NCBI GenBank assembly: GCA_008638375.1
Contig: CM018046.1
Span: 1,454,501-1,518,500 of the forward strand
Source: Nyssa sinensis
Taxonomy: Eukaryota > Streptophyta > Magnoliopsida > Cornales > Nyssaceae
DNA length: 64,000 bases
Direction: 5' to 3'
How positions within the stretch are numbered: the first letter of the stretch is position 1; every line of letters starts with the position of its first letter. The position numbers and the translations under genes are program-made. Under the pieces are notes generated by a model. It saw nothing but the letters and a program-made list of their open reading frames with translations, had not been told where the DNA came from and searched no databases. This document shows positions 22,501 to 35,200 of the stretch, piece by piece.

Positions 22501-25500
22501 GCCAGGTTATATCTTGCGACTCTGGGCTCCAATTTTTCTGTTTCTTTTTTTCATTTTTGCTTTTCCTTTTTCTTGCCTCTTATTTTGCTTTCTAGTGTTC
22601 CTTTAACTTCTATTGCCCCTCTTTCAATATTATGTTCATATCAGGTGTACTTCTAGAAAAAATTTTATATTCATATCAGGTGATGGTGAAGGTGGTATAG
22701 AAATGACTGGAAGCATGCAATTGATTCGTGAGTTTTGTGACCTCTTCATAAATCCAGAGAAAGTTACACGGACCAGAATAGTATGTCTCCATTTTCTGTA
22801 ACAACATTCATTGTTTGTTTCTAAAAAAGAAGTAACCATTCTTTTCTTGGTATGACGCCTTTACTAATTTGTGCGTTTTATAACTATTTTTGCTATTCTG
22901 ATAATTGAGCTGTTAAAGTTTTAAGGTTTTTTCCCCCCTGTAAAATGGTGCTAAGTTTGTTTTCTTTTACTTTGATGGCTAGTTTGCTAGAGCTCCAATT
23001 TACACAAGCCACATTACTTGATGAAGTTTCAAGAAAAAAAATGAAAGCAAATAATTATTGCATCTATGAGGGGACAATATTCAAGGTACAAATTCTAGAG
23101 GTGATAACCCTCGAGTCTTTTTTTTTTCTTCCTCGAGGTGAAGATACCAGGGGTGAAGTGCTCATGTTGCAAATACCAGAGGAGAAATTCTCTAGATGGA
23201 AATGGTAAAGGTAAAGAAATGACCTTGTGGTTTTTGTGGAGGAATTTCACTAAATTTCAGAGAAGAAATTCCCTAGGTGGAGAAATGATCTTGTGGTATG
23301 TGGAGAGGCTTGCTCTCTTGCCCACGTGTTGAGGTCCTACATTAAGGCACTGTATGCATTGACCTACCAAAGAGACCTATTTGTCATGCATTGAGGCAGC
23401 ATGCACGAGACATCGAGGTGAAAGTATCATTTCTTAGAATAGCGTCAAGTGGAGAGACAAGGTGGAGGAATGCCATGTGTGGCTACGTAAAGTTCCTTGT
23501 GGGCCTTTGGGGGGATGGCATGTGCCACATGGGTCCCATATACCTATAGGTGTCAAGTGGGTTAACCAGCTATAACTGAAAAAAACAGAATAAAAATTGA
23601 AAAGAAAATGGGTTGGGCTGGGCTATGCATGACATAGTCCAAGCCTAGGCCCATCACGGGCTGTGCTCATGGGTCAAGTTGAGCCGGCCTTTTGCAATCC
23701 TAGGCATAGCATGGCACAATTAATAAATGGGCTGGCCAGGCCGGCCCAGCCTGTTTTACACCTTTACATATACCTAGATGGGTCAAACCAACGAGGTGTT
23801 CATTTGGCAATGCCTGATGTTATTGCGTATACAAAAATTGCCGGATCAGATATTCAGGTGCATAAATTAGCTGATAAACTGTGGGTTGACTGTTGACATA
23901 AGGAGGTGATATCTTATATTTGTTTTTTTCTATGTTTCATTGCATGCATAGGTTACATTTGCATGTGCATGGATCTGTTAGCGTTCATGTATACGCGTTA
24001 TTGTCTACTTGTAGATGCACAAATGTGACACATGAGAGCTTTGTTGATTAAAAGGCCGAAATTCAAACTAACTTGGCTCCATGAATTTTCGACTGTGGCC
24101 CAGCCATCTACTAACATAGTTACCTTGTTGAAAAGTGCGTGCTATGTTGATTAGGAAGAAATGGTACGCATCATTTAACAGGGATGTGATTTTGTGTTAC
24201 GTGTTGCTTCATTGCTTCATGTCTTTCTTATTAAACTAAGCACTTGTGCTTGCTCTTTTAGTTACAATTCTGCTCATTTTCTGATGTTATTATCCAGGAA
24301 TTATTGGATTTCACTTTAGATTTATTTTGTTCTATTATGTAAATTTGTGTTTTAATCCTTTGCACCAAAACTTTCAGTTTTTCCCAGAAGCTAATGAAGT
24401 TGAATTTGCGAGAAAATCAGTTTTTGGAGGAGCTTCTTTTAAGTTGGACTATCTAACAAAGCCATCGTGGTTTGAGGATTTTGGTTTTGTCTCAAAAGTT
24501 AAAATGGCTGACTGTGTGAAGCCTGAAGATGAAATGTTCCTAGTTGGCTATCCATATTTTAATGTGAACGGTAGCTTCATACTTTGTTCCCCTTGATATT
24601 GACACCATACACTTTTTATCTTGTTGTCAATTCTCTTTTGCAATCCAGAAATGCTCGTGGTAGAAGAGCTTTACAGAGAAGCTGTGGTGAATACTGCCCG
24701 AAAACTGATTATATTCAATGGAGAACTTGATCGTATCAGATCTGGGTGTATCCTTTGTCTGTTTTGTGCAGTTCTTATAACTCTGAGTTTCCATTAAGTT
24801 TACTTAGCTATGTGCATAAATTTGACATTGGATGGAAGCCAATTGATGCTCACCTATTATTCTAATATTCTCCAATGTGATTTCCACTTATTCCCCCTCC
24901 CAAACCCACACACTCACCCACCCAAATCTTTAACGAAGAATCAATGTAGTTGCGCACTGTTGATTTGGAAGTATAGGAATGACGGAATGAATAATATTCA
25001 ACCATAAGATTGTTTGTTCAAATATCTTATTAACTCCTTTTCTTGTCCAGTTAGATCGTATTTTTCCTTGAGATGAACTAAAGATTATCCACCATTTTTT
25101 TATCCAAAGCTAGCTGCACTTTCAAAGACACTTTTCCCTGAGATGGAGACTGTATATTACATTCATAATTTTAAAGGACGCAATGGAGGAACACTTTTCA
25201 GGTTTCCTATTTACATGCTGAACTCCTGTTGAACTGAAACTTAAAAAAAAAAAAAGAGTATTTTTTCTGATTGCTTTACAATACTTATTACTTTTGTCTC
25301 AATATGGAGCAGTTGCTATTTTCTTGATGATTTTGATTTCAACCATATCATTCAATAGTAACAAATCCCCTTTCCTTCTAGGTGCTACCCTGGTCCCTGG
25401 AAGGTGCTTAGAAACGTTAGAAATAAATATGTTTGCTTGCATAAGCAAGAAGTTATTCTATCCCTCAAGGAAGTTGCCTTGGATATTCTTCCGTTCATTT

Positions 25501-25502
25501 GA
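16593..25502 (+). CDS. Chloroplast DUF1995 protein, LOW PSII ACCUMULATION 3-like, nine exons
   Basis: Exons: 16593-16661, 17099-17278, 22319-22366, 22466-22505, 22680-22780, 24378-24570, 24649-24747, 25084-25201 and 25382-25502. They sum to 969 nt (322 residues plus stop) with every junction in phase and GT-AG sites throughout. The Ser/Thr/Pro-rich N-terminus (MPLSSTPTASRVPIAIPSLP) suits a plastid transit peptide. The body contains PFPSDYSELLEQ, EFPTAGLGSVPGDGEGG, FFPEANEVEFA and NGGTLFRCYPGPWKVL, typical of DUF1995. Arabidopsis LPA3, a member, helps photosystem II assembly by aiding CP43 insertion; that role here is by family only. Intron 2 is 5.0 kb and holds an antisense LINE; intron 5 is 1.6 kb. 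The gene is the only intact non-NLR host gene in the window. The N-terminal start and the last codons are less certain than the core. Confidence 0.88.
17730..21110 (-). mobile_element. Decayed L1-type LINE in intron 2 of the DUF1995 gene
   Basis: Minus-strand fragments match plant LINE reverse transcriptase: about 20395-20213 reads GKQILDTALVVSES...LDIGKAYDYLNW, and 20222-20010 reads GFFKSSRGLSQEDPL...MEALSKLL. Further on come C-terminal remnants: a DVILKDQFP-type segment near 18700 and PLCLLWCLWRERN at about 17970-17940. The frame is broken many times, and an AT-rich insertion at about 19575-20035 interrupts the reverse transcriptase. It lies antisense to the host gene and should be spliced out. 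The exact ends are not visible to me. Confidence 0.75.
22781..24377 (+). other. Intron 5 of the DUF1995 gene
   Basis: A 1.6-kb intron starting gtatgt and ending tttcag. Its middle (about 23090-23790) is unlike the rest of the gene: imperfect repeats of 'agaaattc' with a GG-rich context, then a GC-rich stretch with repeated words such as ggcctaggcc, ggctgggct and ggccggccc. It looks like an unclassified transposon fragment. No exon is supported. Confidence 0.5.
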
Positions 25503-27151
25503 CTTTCAGTACGTAAACCATTTGGTAAGGAACTTCAGTTTTTCTGTATTCATATAAATCATGAGAAGTTCTGGTATTAGAAAAAAAAATGCTAGAGAAC
25601 ACTTTCCACCATGCTGCAATTTGGTGCTTAGTTGAATAACCATTTCTATATTTTTTCCAGGTTCAGATGGCCAACACAATGTTTAGCAACTCTTTCTGCT
25701 CACTGCCTGAACAAAAGTCTGAATGGTAATTTCTGAAGATTGTTCTGATCTTGCTCACTTGGAAGTAATATACAAATTATCTATTTGTTACATAGTTCCG
25801 TGTCTGGCATCTCCGAGTCTAAAGCCATGCCTTGAAAAACTCAACACCCAGTTTGATATAAGCTGTTTTCTATGTGATAATGTGACAGTGATAATAATAC
25901 AAATGTATTATAATTAACCATCCATGAACTAAAATGATTAAATTTAAAACAAACAATAATAGCCGGCTGAGAAAAATAATTAGAATTAATGGTTTACCAT
26001 GAAACTCCATCTTTCACATGTGAATGGGGTCCACATTGATGTCGTCGTCTTACTTTTTAATGATGCCCTGCATTCTTGTATTAATTTGTTAGGAGGAACA
26101 CCTAAAGATTAGGTGTACGTGGGCACGTTAATGGAGAGAGCTGTTTGTTGACTAGGTTGAGAGAGAGAGAGAGAGAGAGAGAGATTAGGTTCTTTGTAAC
26201 ATCAGGCATTAAAAAATGTTCCATCTGTAGCAAATTTCATATTTTTGGTTTTGTTTGTTTGTTTTATGAAAATTGTTTAATGATTACAGATACATTGTTG
26301 AATGGTTATCACATTAGTTGAGGTTTAGTTCTTTTTTTTTCATATAGAGAATAGAAGATTGAGTTGGATTTTAAAGGTGAAAGTGATGCCTATGGGATTC
26401 AAATTGCATCACATGTACAGTCAACTCTCTTATAATTGATAGATACAGGAGATATAAAATTTACTAATTATTAGAATTATTAATTATTAAATTTTCTTAT
26501 ACTTTTATTAATAAAAAATTATTTCATATATGAATATGAATTTCAACACAAAAAGAGACTTCATATTCAACTTTTCAATGATATTTTGATATTTCATAAA
26601 AAATATATATAATATTCAACTTAAGACTTATATAAATTTCTAATATCCTTTTGAACTGAAGAAGTTGTGTTTCTTACGTTTATTCATGTCATAAGTTTTT
26701 TCACTTATAATACTTTTGACTATAATTAAAGTAGAATTTACAAATATAATTAACACGACATATCATAAATGGGATATATATAAATATATGTATAACTATT
26801 TTATCTTTCTAATAATTAATATTCTAAAATATTTTTTGAGAAGAGTATTAATTATTAATTACTCACCATAGAACCAAGTCGGTTCCTTAAAAATTTATTA
26901 ATTATTAAAGATTATTAACTTATTGAATATTAATTATAAGATGGCTAACTGTAATGGGAGGCTACTACACCCTCAATGAGATAATTTCACGTCATGGGGC
27001 GCATTTGAAAAATTCAAATGGCCGGCAATCTTCAAATTATACATGTACTATTTTAATTGATGCCTGAATGAGACTGCTGCTCTTCACTGCCTGAGCCGGT
27101 AAGCCTACTTCTTTGTAGACATTGATATTATATGTGTGTGTGTGTGTATAT

Positions 27152-27186
<35 letters not shown>

Positions 27187-27416
27187 ATAGCTCATTAATG
27201 GTTGATGGAAAACAAGGTCTATCCAGGAGTCATGACTGTTTATAACCACATGCCTCTCTGATAGGCAGAAAGCCAGCCATGGCATGCTGGTGTGAGAATC
27301 TTTTTGAGAACAGGACGCATGTATTGTTGCCATGCTAACTTGATTCTTGTTGCATAATTGGTCTTTCCATTGAATTCTTTTCCACCCACCAAAGATGAAG
27401 AGTATAATTTCATTTT
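25503..27416. repeat. Block B directly behind the DUF1995 gene
   Basis: The downstream DNA of the DUF1995 gene is one copy of block B, which is repeated in front of every NLR. Since it adjoins the intact gene only here, this may be the source copy. It holds a mariner-like MITE (26418-26951), a (GA)n run at about 26158-26184 and a TG/TA microsatellite at about 27132-27186. A strong donor-like gtaagg at 25525 and an acceptor-like ttttttccag at 25651-25660 suggest a 3'-UTR or alternative terminal intron. Confidence 0.7.
26418..26951. mobile_element. Mariner-like MITE with TA target duplication
   Basis: A 534-bp AT-rich insertion begins CAGTCAACTCTCTTATAATT and ends with the imperfect inverse of that sequence (AATTATAAG...GGCTAACTG). 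It is flanked by TA at 26416-26417 and 26952-26953. The paralogous site near 29565 reads straight through without it. There is no coding capacity; the interior is rich in TTAATTATT words in both orientations. Confidence 0.75.
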
Positions 27417-30400
27417 CAAGAAAAAGAGAGGAAAAAATCTGGTATAGGAAGGCTTTGGTGGTCTGCAGAGGACTTTCCACATGGACCATTTATGAAAGTG
27501 ACAAAGTTCTCTCCTTTTGAACCCAGTCCCAGACCTAGCTTCTTGTAATCTTTAAGAGAGAAACTCCAAAATCCAATCCAAACCAATATAATCACCCTTA
27601 GGATTTGTTGTCGTATGTCTAGTGAAGTTATTTTAACCCAGTTCATTTTTTTCTTGTGTATCTCTGGGTATAGTTTTTAGGACCCTTTAATAAAGAGAGT
27701 GATTGAATGTACCCTTGTTTCGTTATTGTGTGAGCTCTGTGAACCACTTTGAGTTCCACTATGCCCTTTGTGACCTAAGACTGTGTTATGAAGAGATAAC
27801 TTCTTGTTGTTACTTTAGCATGTGCCTAAAGGATTATGGATAATACAATCCGACCGGGCATGTCTAGGAAAGCGGTTAAATTTGATTGGATTAACGTGAG
27901 TAGCTAGGGAAGGTGGTTCCGTAATACGCTATTGTGTTGTGACTTATAGCTATGACGATCATGTCGGTTTTTGTATTTATCAATATAAACATGAGTACAA
28001 TACAGATTAGAGTGTTTAAGCATTGCGCTGACATTAATTCTCAAGAGGGATAAGAGGTACTGAATCTAGTGTAGCGAAATAATTTGAGGCATAGAAGAGA
28101 TCAGTTGTTTGTTTGTAGTAATGTATTATGTTGGTGTGATGGTAACTTAATATAATACTCCTATCCTGATCTTTCTCGTCCGGTCGCATGATCCATTTCC
28201 TATATATGGAAGGTAATTTAGAGAACTTAGTACTCATCTTGTATGGATGAATGGGAGATGTTGGATATTGGGACTCGAACCCATAATCATTGGGACGTTC
28301 ACAAGGTTTGAATGGAGAGTTGTGATAAGATAGAAAATTCTTATCATTGTCTGATTGGCTTTGAAATTCAACCAACGCAGATATATATCTCGCATTTTGG
28401 TTATGGGATGAACGTGGACGGATGCTTTGGTTATCCGCAAACTCTCCTAGTTCTTAGTTCTCTCTGAAAATCTTCCGAGGTTATCATCGACAATCTTTGG
28501 ACTTGGATCGTGAAAACACGTAGAGGACTCGTACGTAGTTTTTCTATTGACAATAAAGCTCTCTCCTTGGTGTTCTATTGGTACTTAGAAAGCTTGTAAC
28601 ATAATTCAAGATCTACGCAAGTCAAAATCTTTCACTTTCGCAATTCTGGACTATAAGAGGTAATCGGGTTCACACCAATTGTTATATATATCTTTGCATC
28701 ATATATAAATCATGAGAAGTTCTGGTATTAGAAAAAAAGAAGCTAGAGAACACTTTCCACCCTACTGCAATGTGGTGCTTACTTGAATAACCTTAAAAAT
28801 TTTCCAGGTTGAGATGCCCAACACAATTTTTAGCAACTCTTTCTGATCACTGCCCAAACAAAAGTCCGAATGGTAATGTCTGAAGATTATTCTGATCTTG
28901 CTCACTTGGAAATAATATACAAATTATCTATTTGTTACATAGTTCCATATCTGGTATCTCTGAGTCTAAAGCTATGCCTCGCAAAACTCAACACCCAGTT
29001 TGATATAAGTTGTTTTCTATGTGATAATGTGACAGTGATAATAATACAAATGTATTATAATTAACCGTCGATGGACTAAAATGATTAAATTAAAAACAAA
29101 CAATAATAGCCTGGCAGAGAAAAACAATTCGAATTAATGCTTTACCATGAAACTCCATCTTTCACATGTGAATGTGTCCACATTGATGTTGTTGTCCTAC
29201 TTTTATTAATGATGTTCTGTATTCTTGTATTAATTTGTTAGGAGGAAAGCCTAGAGGTTAGATGTACGTGGGCCAAGTTATTGGAGAGAGCTGTTTGTTG
29301 ACAAGGTTGAGAGAGAGTAAGTCCTTTGTAACATCAGGCATTAAAAATGTTCCATCTGTAAACAATTTCAATTTTTTAGTTTTTTTTTTATTTGCTTGAT
29401 GCCAATTGTTTAATGATGACAGATACATTGTTGAATGGCTATCACATTAGTTGAGGTTGAGGTTAGTTTTTTTTTGGTCTTCTTTTTCTGATAAAGAATA
29501 GAAGATTGAGTTGGATGTTAAAGGTGAAAGTGATGCCTATGGGATTTTACCAAATCGCAGCACATGTAGTGGGGGGCTACTACACGCCCAATGAGATGAT
29601 TTTTTACCAAATCACAGCACATGTAGTGGGGCGCTACTATATGCCCAATGAGATGATTTCACATCATGGGGCACATTTGAAAAAAAGGCAATGCTACTGT
29701 AAGCTCTCAAATGCCCAGCAATCTTCAAATTATACATGTACTATTTTAATTGATGCCTGAATGAGAATTCTGCTCTTTACTGCCTCAGCCGGAAAAGCTA
29801 CTTCTTGGTAGACATTGATATATATGTCTATGACTCTACATATATAAGAGCTCATTAATGGTTGCTGGTAAATGAGGTCTATCCAGGAGTCATGACTGTT
29901 TTTATCCACACACCTCTCTGATGGGCAGAAAGCCAGCCATGGCATGCTGGTGTGAGAATCTTTTTGAGAACAGGACGCATGTATGTATTGTAGCCATGCT
30001 AACTTCATTCTCGTTGCATAATTGGTCTTTCCATTGAATTCTTTTCTACCCACCAAAAATAAAGAGTAGAATTTTATTTCCAAGAAAAAAGAGGAAAAAA
30101 TCTGGCATAGGAAGGCTTTGGTGGTCCGCAGAGGACATTCCACTCGGACCATTTATGAAAGTGACATAGTTCTCTCCTTCTGAACCCAGGCCTAACTTCT
30201 TGTAATCTTTAACAGAGGAACTCCAAAATCCAACCCGAACCAATATATAATCACCCTTAGGATTTGTTGTATTATGTCTGGTGAAGTTTCTTTAACCCAG
30301 TTCATTTTCTTTCATTTTCTTCTTGTGTATCTTGGGTACTGTTTTAAGGGCACTTTGTTGTGACTCAGGTGGATGATATACATTCATAATTCACAGGACT

Positions 30401-31540
30401 TGATGGTTGTTTTTAACCCTAGGCTGTGTAATCATGTTTTTGACTGAATGATATCTGACATTGTTAATATTACCGAGCCTAATGAAAGATCATGACTTTG
30501 TGGTCATATTTCTGATTGATACCCTCTTGTTTTATTGAAATAAGCTTCAAGGGTTATATGGTCAATCAATCCTATTTTAATATTTTTCCTATTTTTTTGT
30601 TTTTAACAATTATGCAGAACCCTGTGGCTATGGGGTTTGTGGGGGGTGGAGTGGAGAGTTCATAATATTACAAGGGCAGCCCATTATCTGCTTCTGATTT
30701 GAGATGATTTTGCTGAATCTGCTACATGTCTTCTCACTTCATTTGGTTTGAATGGATGAGGCCAATCTCTCTTTGGTGGAGACAGTAAATGAAATTGTTG
30801 AAATATTCTAATTTGCTTCTCACATCATTTGGTGTAATGGACTTGGCAAATCTTTACCGGATATATTGATTTGATTTTGCATAACTGTTATATAACTTTG
30901 TAAAGAAAAGTAACCTATAAACAGGACAATGATGATGGAGACAAAAACTAATGGCAGTTTTTAGTTCAAGAAAGAAAACAGCCAAAACTAAAAAACTAAA
31001 CTTACTAAGCACAGCTGCTGAGTAATGGGATGTTTTACTATCTCAACAACTGGTCATATAAAAGCAAAAATTATCTCAACTGCAATTCCAAAATATAATG
31101 GTGGATTGCAGATTGTGTGTAAAGAATCTGGAGGACAACCCACTTTCCTATGCATCAGATAGATTCCCCTCCTTTTTCTGGAGTGACGAAGAAGCTATCA
31201 AGTGGAACACTAGAATGCTGCTGCCTTGCTGGTAGGACTGTGTTAGACACCGTGGTTCATATTTTTGTAATATGTGAAACTCAAGTCTTACAAGTGTGGC
31301 AGAGTGGAGCGGAACTCATAAGGCAGCTAAAAGGCTAAACCAAGTTGTGTTGCATGTACTGGTTTGGAAAGGAAATGTTGGAGAATTTTAATGTACCGAA
31401 CTAGGATTTTAGTTACGAGACAATATAAATATATTGTAATATAGTCACTCTCGTAGATGTAAACACATTGTTGAATCATATAAATTTTTCGTATTGTTTC
31501 TCTCTCTCTCTTTTCTTACATTTTTATCATAACACAAAAT
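27417..31540. repeat. Segmental duplication, copy 2 (upstream arm of NLR-2)
   Basis: Collinear partner of 1-4120, including block B (28700-30070). Compared with copy 1 it lacks the long G run and ends in a deletion of about 600 bp that joins it to the NLR leader near 31550. No gene is supported; the repeated 64-codon frame at 28870-29064 is discussed in the findings. Confidence 0.85.
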
Positions 31541-32210
31541 AAATAAAAAAAGCACCATTCCATAAAGAATAAATAAAAAAAGACTTCGTTTGTACAAAAG
31601 CCAGTCAAGTCTATGAATCCGCGTTCCAATTAGTCAAAGAACCGGGAGGAGCCAAAAAAAGAAAAAGAAAAAAAGAAACAGAGCAAATGTTACTTCCTTG
31701 AAACTTCAAATTAAACGAGCACTCATTGCATCACCTCCACGGAATCCATCAAGGTCAATCTTGGATTCTGATTGGGCAATACATTATGCTCACGGGTCAA
31801 GCCAATATTTCATTGGCAGGAAATGAATGGATACCTCCTCCATGGGTGATGGAGTCATTTTCCATTTGTTAGATCGTGTCCTTAGGCATCGCGATCAAAT
31901 GTTTTGACAATTCCTCATGAGGGGTCAAGGTCAGCCAGTGAGACGATGGGGCCGGAAAAAGAAATAACAGTAACTTGGTCCGACCAGCACGAAAGACATG
32001 GGCACTGTCTCGGAAAGAGGACCGGTAAAATAGACATGTCTGTGAAGAAGATGTGGACTACCTGCACCTGAACAGAAAGTTGTTTATAATATCTTGCACA
32101 ATTATTAATGAAGACTTTCTTCTGATAGATCATTTTGCGTCATTCATTTTTGCATTTTGCAAGCATTTACAACTCTGAGCTTCTTTTGGAATTTGATTTG
32201 CTTTGTGATC
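31541..32210 (+). promoter_or_regulatory. 5' flank and leader of NLR-2
   Basis: Shared NLR leader, interrupted by a 209-bp insertion at 31871-32079 that no other copy has. The possible TATA element (TTTATAAT, 32083-32090) now lies just downstream of the insertion, so any upstream promoter elements have been moved away from it. Confidence 0.6.
31871..32079. mobile_element. 209-bp insertion in the NLR-2 leader
   Basis: The sequence from AGATCGTGTCC to CTGAACAGAAAG is absent from NLR-1, NLR-3 and NLR-4. TTGTT stands on both sides (31866-31870 and 32080-32084), consistent with a 5-bp target duplication. Base composition is higher in GC than its surroundings. The left junction reads TGTTAG, as in many LTRs, but no matching CA end is in place. 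The family is unknown. Confidence 0.7.
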
Positions 32211-35200
32211 ATGGCAAACGCTTTACTTAATGTTGTGCTTAAGAGCTTGAACTCTTTGATCGAGGAGGAGATTGGATTGCTGTGGGGCGTCGATAAGGAG
32301 ATGGAAAAGCTTTCAAGCACTCTCTCTGCAATCCAGGCAGTCCTTGAAGATGCTGAGCTTCAGCAACACCAAGGCAAGGCTTTACAAGATTGGCTGCGGA
32401 AGCTGAAGCATGCAGCTTATGCTGTAGATGACATACTGGATGAGTGCGCAACAGAAGCTATTCCATTGAAGTCTAAAGGTAAAAAATCTGGATTGCTTGG
32501 AAAGGTACGCTCTACTTTCTTACCTTTTACTCCAGATAATATTATATTTCGTCACAAGATTGGAAATAAGATGAAAGAGATCACAGAAAAGTTAGATGCA
32601 ATTGCTAACGAGAGAATGAAGTTTCATTTGCGTGAGCTGGTTGCTCCGCAGCAAGTCCAAGACATTGAAACACGTCAAACCGGCTCTCTTTTAAGTCAAT
32701 TACCAGTTTATGGAAGAGAGGAAGATAAGGAAAAAATTGTTGAAAAATTAGTGAAAGGGGTGAGTGATTGTGAGTGTGTTTCAGTCTATCCCATAATTGG
32801 TATGGGAGGCCTCGGAAAGACCACACTTGCCCAATTAGTCTTCAATGATGAGAAGGTAATTGGACATTTTGACCCAAGAATTTGGGTCTGTGTTTCTGAG
32901 AATTTCAATGTGAAGAGGGTGATTAAAGCAATCTTAGAATCTGCCAGTGGTAATGGTTGTGAAGATTTAGACCTAGATCCTCTGCAAAGACGTCTTCAAG
33001 ACATGTTGAAAGGAAAAAGATATTTGCTTGTATTAGATGACGTGTGGAACGAAAAGCAAGAGGAGTGGGATAAGTTAAAATGTGTACTAGCATGTGGATC
33101 AAAAGGTGCTTCTATTATCACCACTACTCGTCTTCCAAGAGTAGCATCGATCATGGGAACACTTCCCGCACATCACTTGTCAACTTTATCAAAAGATGAT
33201 TGTTGGTTGTTGTTCAAGCAACGTGCATTTGAGTCTGAGACAGAAGAAGATCCAAACCTTGTAACAATTGGGAAGGAGATAGTAAAGAAAAGTGGGGGTG
33301 TCCCTTTAGCTGCAAAAGCTTTAGGAGGTTTACTATTCAAAAAAGGTGAGACTCAGTGGCTTTCTGTTAAAGAAAGTGAAATCTGGAATTTACCACAAGA
33401 AGAAGATTTCATTTTGCCTGTCTTGAGATTGAGTTACTATAATCTTTCTTTAGAATTGAGACAGTGCTTTGCTTACTGTGCCATATTTGAAAAAGATTCA
33501 TGGATCAATAAGAAGAAACTAATTCATTTTTGGATTGCTAATGGATTTATTTCGTCCAACAAAAAATTGGAGTTAGAAGACATTGGTAATGAGATATGGA
33601 ATGAATTATACTGGAGATCATTTTTTCAAGACGTGGAAGAAGATAAATTCGACAATACTACTAGATTCACTATGCATGATCTTGTGCACGACCTTGCCCA
33701 ATCTATTATGGGAGATGAGTGTAGGTTACGAACATACACCTCTCATAGATTTGAGTCATTGCATTCGCTTGAATTCAAAAAATTTAGTTCACTCCGAGTG
33801 CTTGATGCAAGTGGCATTTATATGGAGGAGTTGCCATCTTGGATTGGAAGTTTAAAGCATTTAAGGTATTTAAACCTTTCTTGGGCCAAGATTTGTACAC
33901 TTCCCAATACAATATGTGATCTTTGGAATTTGCAGATTTTAAACTTAAATGGCTGTAAGCATCTCAAGAAGTTACCTAAGAATTTGACACGCCTTTGGAA
34001 TTTGCAAATTTTAAACTTAAATGGTTGTGAGCGTCTCAAGAGGTTACCTAAGAATTTGACACACTTGAAAAATCTCCGACATCTCTACGTATATAGGTTA
34101 ATTGACGTGCCCCCTAAAATTGGGCAGTTAACTTGCCTCAAAACATTAAATTTTTTCTGTGTGGGCAAGTTGAAAGGATGTCAACTATGTGAATTGAAAG
34201 ACTTGGACCTTGGAGGAGAGCTAAGTGTTGAAAACCTTGAGAGGGTGGGGAATTTAATGGATGCCCAAAGAGTCAATTTCATCGGGAAGCCAAACCTACG
34301 CCGCTTATACTTGTCTTGGGCGACTGAATTGCGAGAAAATGTTGAACAAGTACTTGAAGGCCTTCAACCTCATCCAAACCTTGAACGGCTGGGAATACAC
34401 AACTACAATGGTACCCACTTCCCGCTTTGGATGGGGGATTCAGTTCTGAGAAATTTATCTGATATTTATCTCTCAAATTGCCCAAATTGTTTACAACTTC
34501 CGCCTTTTGGACGACTGCCTTCCCTCAGATATCTTTCGATGAGTGAAATGAATTCTCTAGAGTACATCAACAATGAGTTCCAAGGTAGCGCAGCAACTAG
34601 AAGATTCCCATCTTTGGAAGGACTCCGAATTAGTGGGTTGTTAAATTTGACAGGCTTATTTAAAGATGAAAGAACAGAGCTATTCCCTCGTCTTCACAGA
34701 ATGCACATCTCCAATTGCCCCAAATTGATGTTACCATGCCTTCCATCTCTAGAGAAGTTGAGAATTGAAAATTGCAGTGAAGTGTTACTAAGTTCAATCT
34801 CAAATCTTAGTACTCTTATTTCTATTCAAGTTTCTGAAATTGACAAGGTTGTTTCTTTTCCCGAAAAGATGTTGCAAAACCTCACTTCTCTAGAGTCATT
34901 GCATATCGACTCTTGGTCAGAGTTGGAATCTTTGCCGGAGCAAGGACTACGAGGCCTTCAGTCTCTTCGACGATTGGAGATCGATGGTTGTAATAAGCTG
35001 AAATCATTGTCCGAGGGGTTGCAACACCTAACTGCCCTTGAGAAGCTGAATGTCTACGGGTGCCATGAGCTAGGGTCACTTCCCGCCGGCATTCAGAGCC
35101 TAACCAAACTCCATTTGTACATCAGTGGTTGTCCAGAACTAGAAAGGCGATGTGAGAAGGGGAAAGGAGAAGATTGGTATAAGATAGCACACCTACCGCA

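Noticed and set aside
27037..27489. 150-codon minus-strand frame
   Set aside because: It runs through a TA/TG microsatellite and the junction of two repeat blocks; the paralogous copies are not open over the same stretch.
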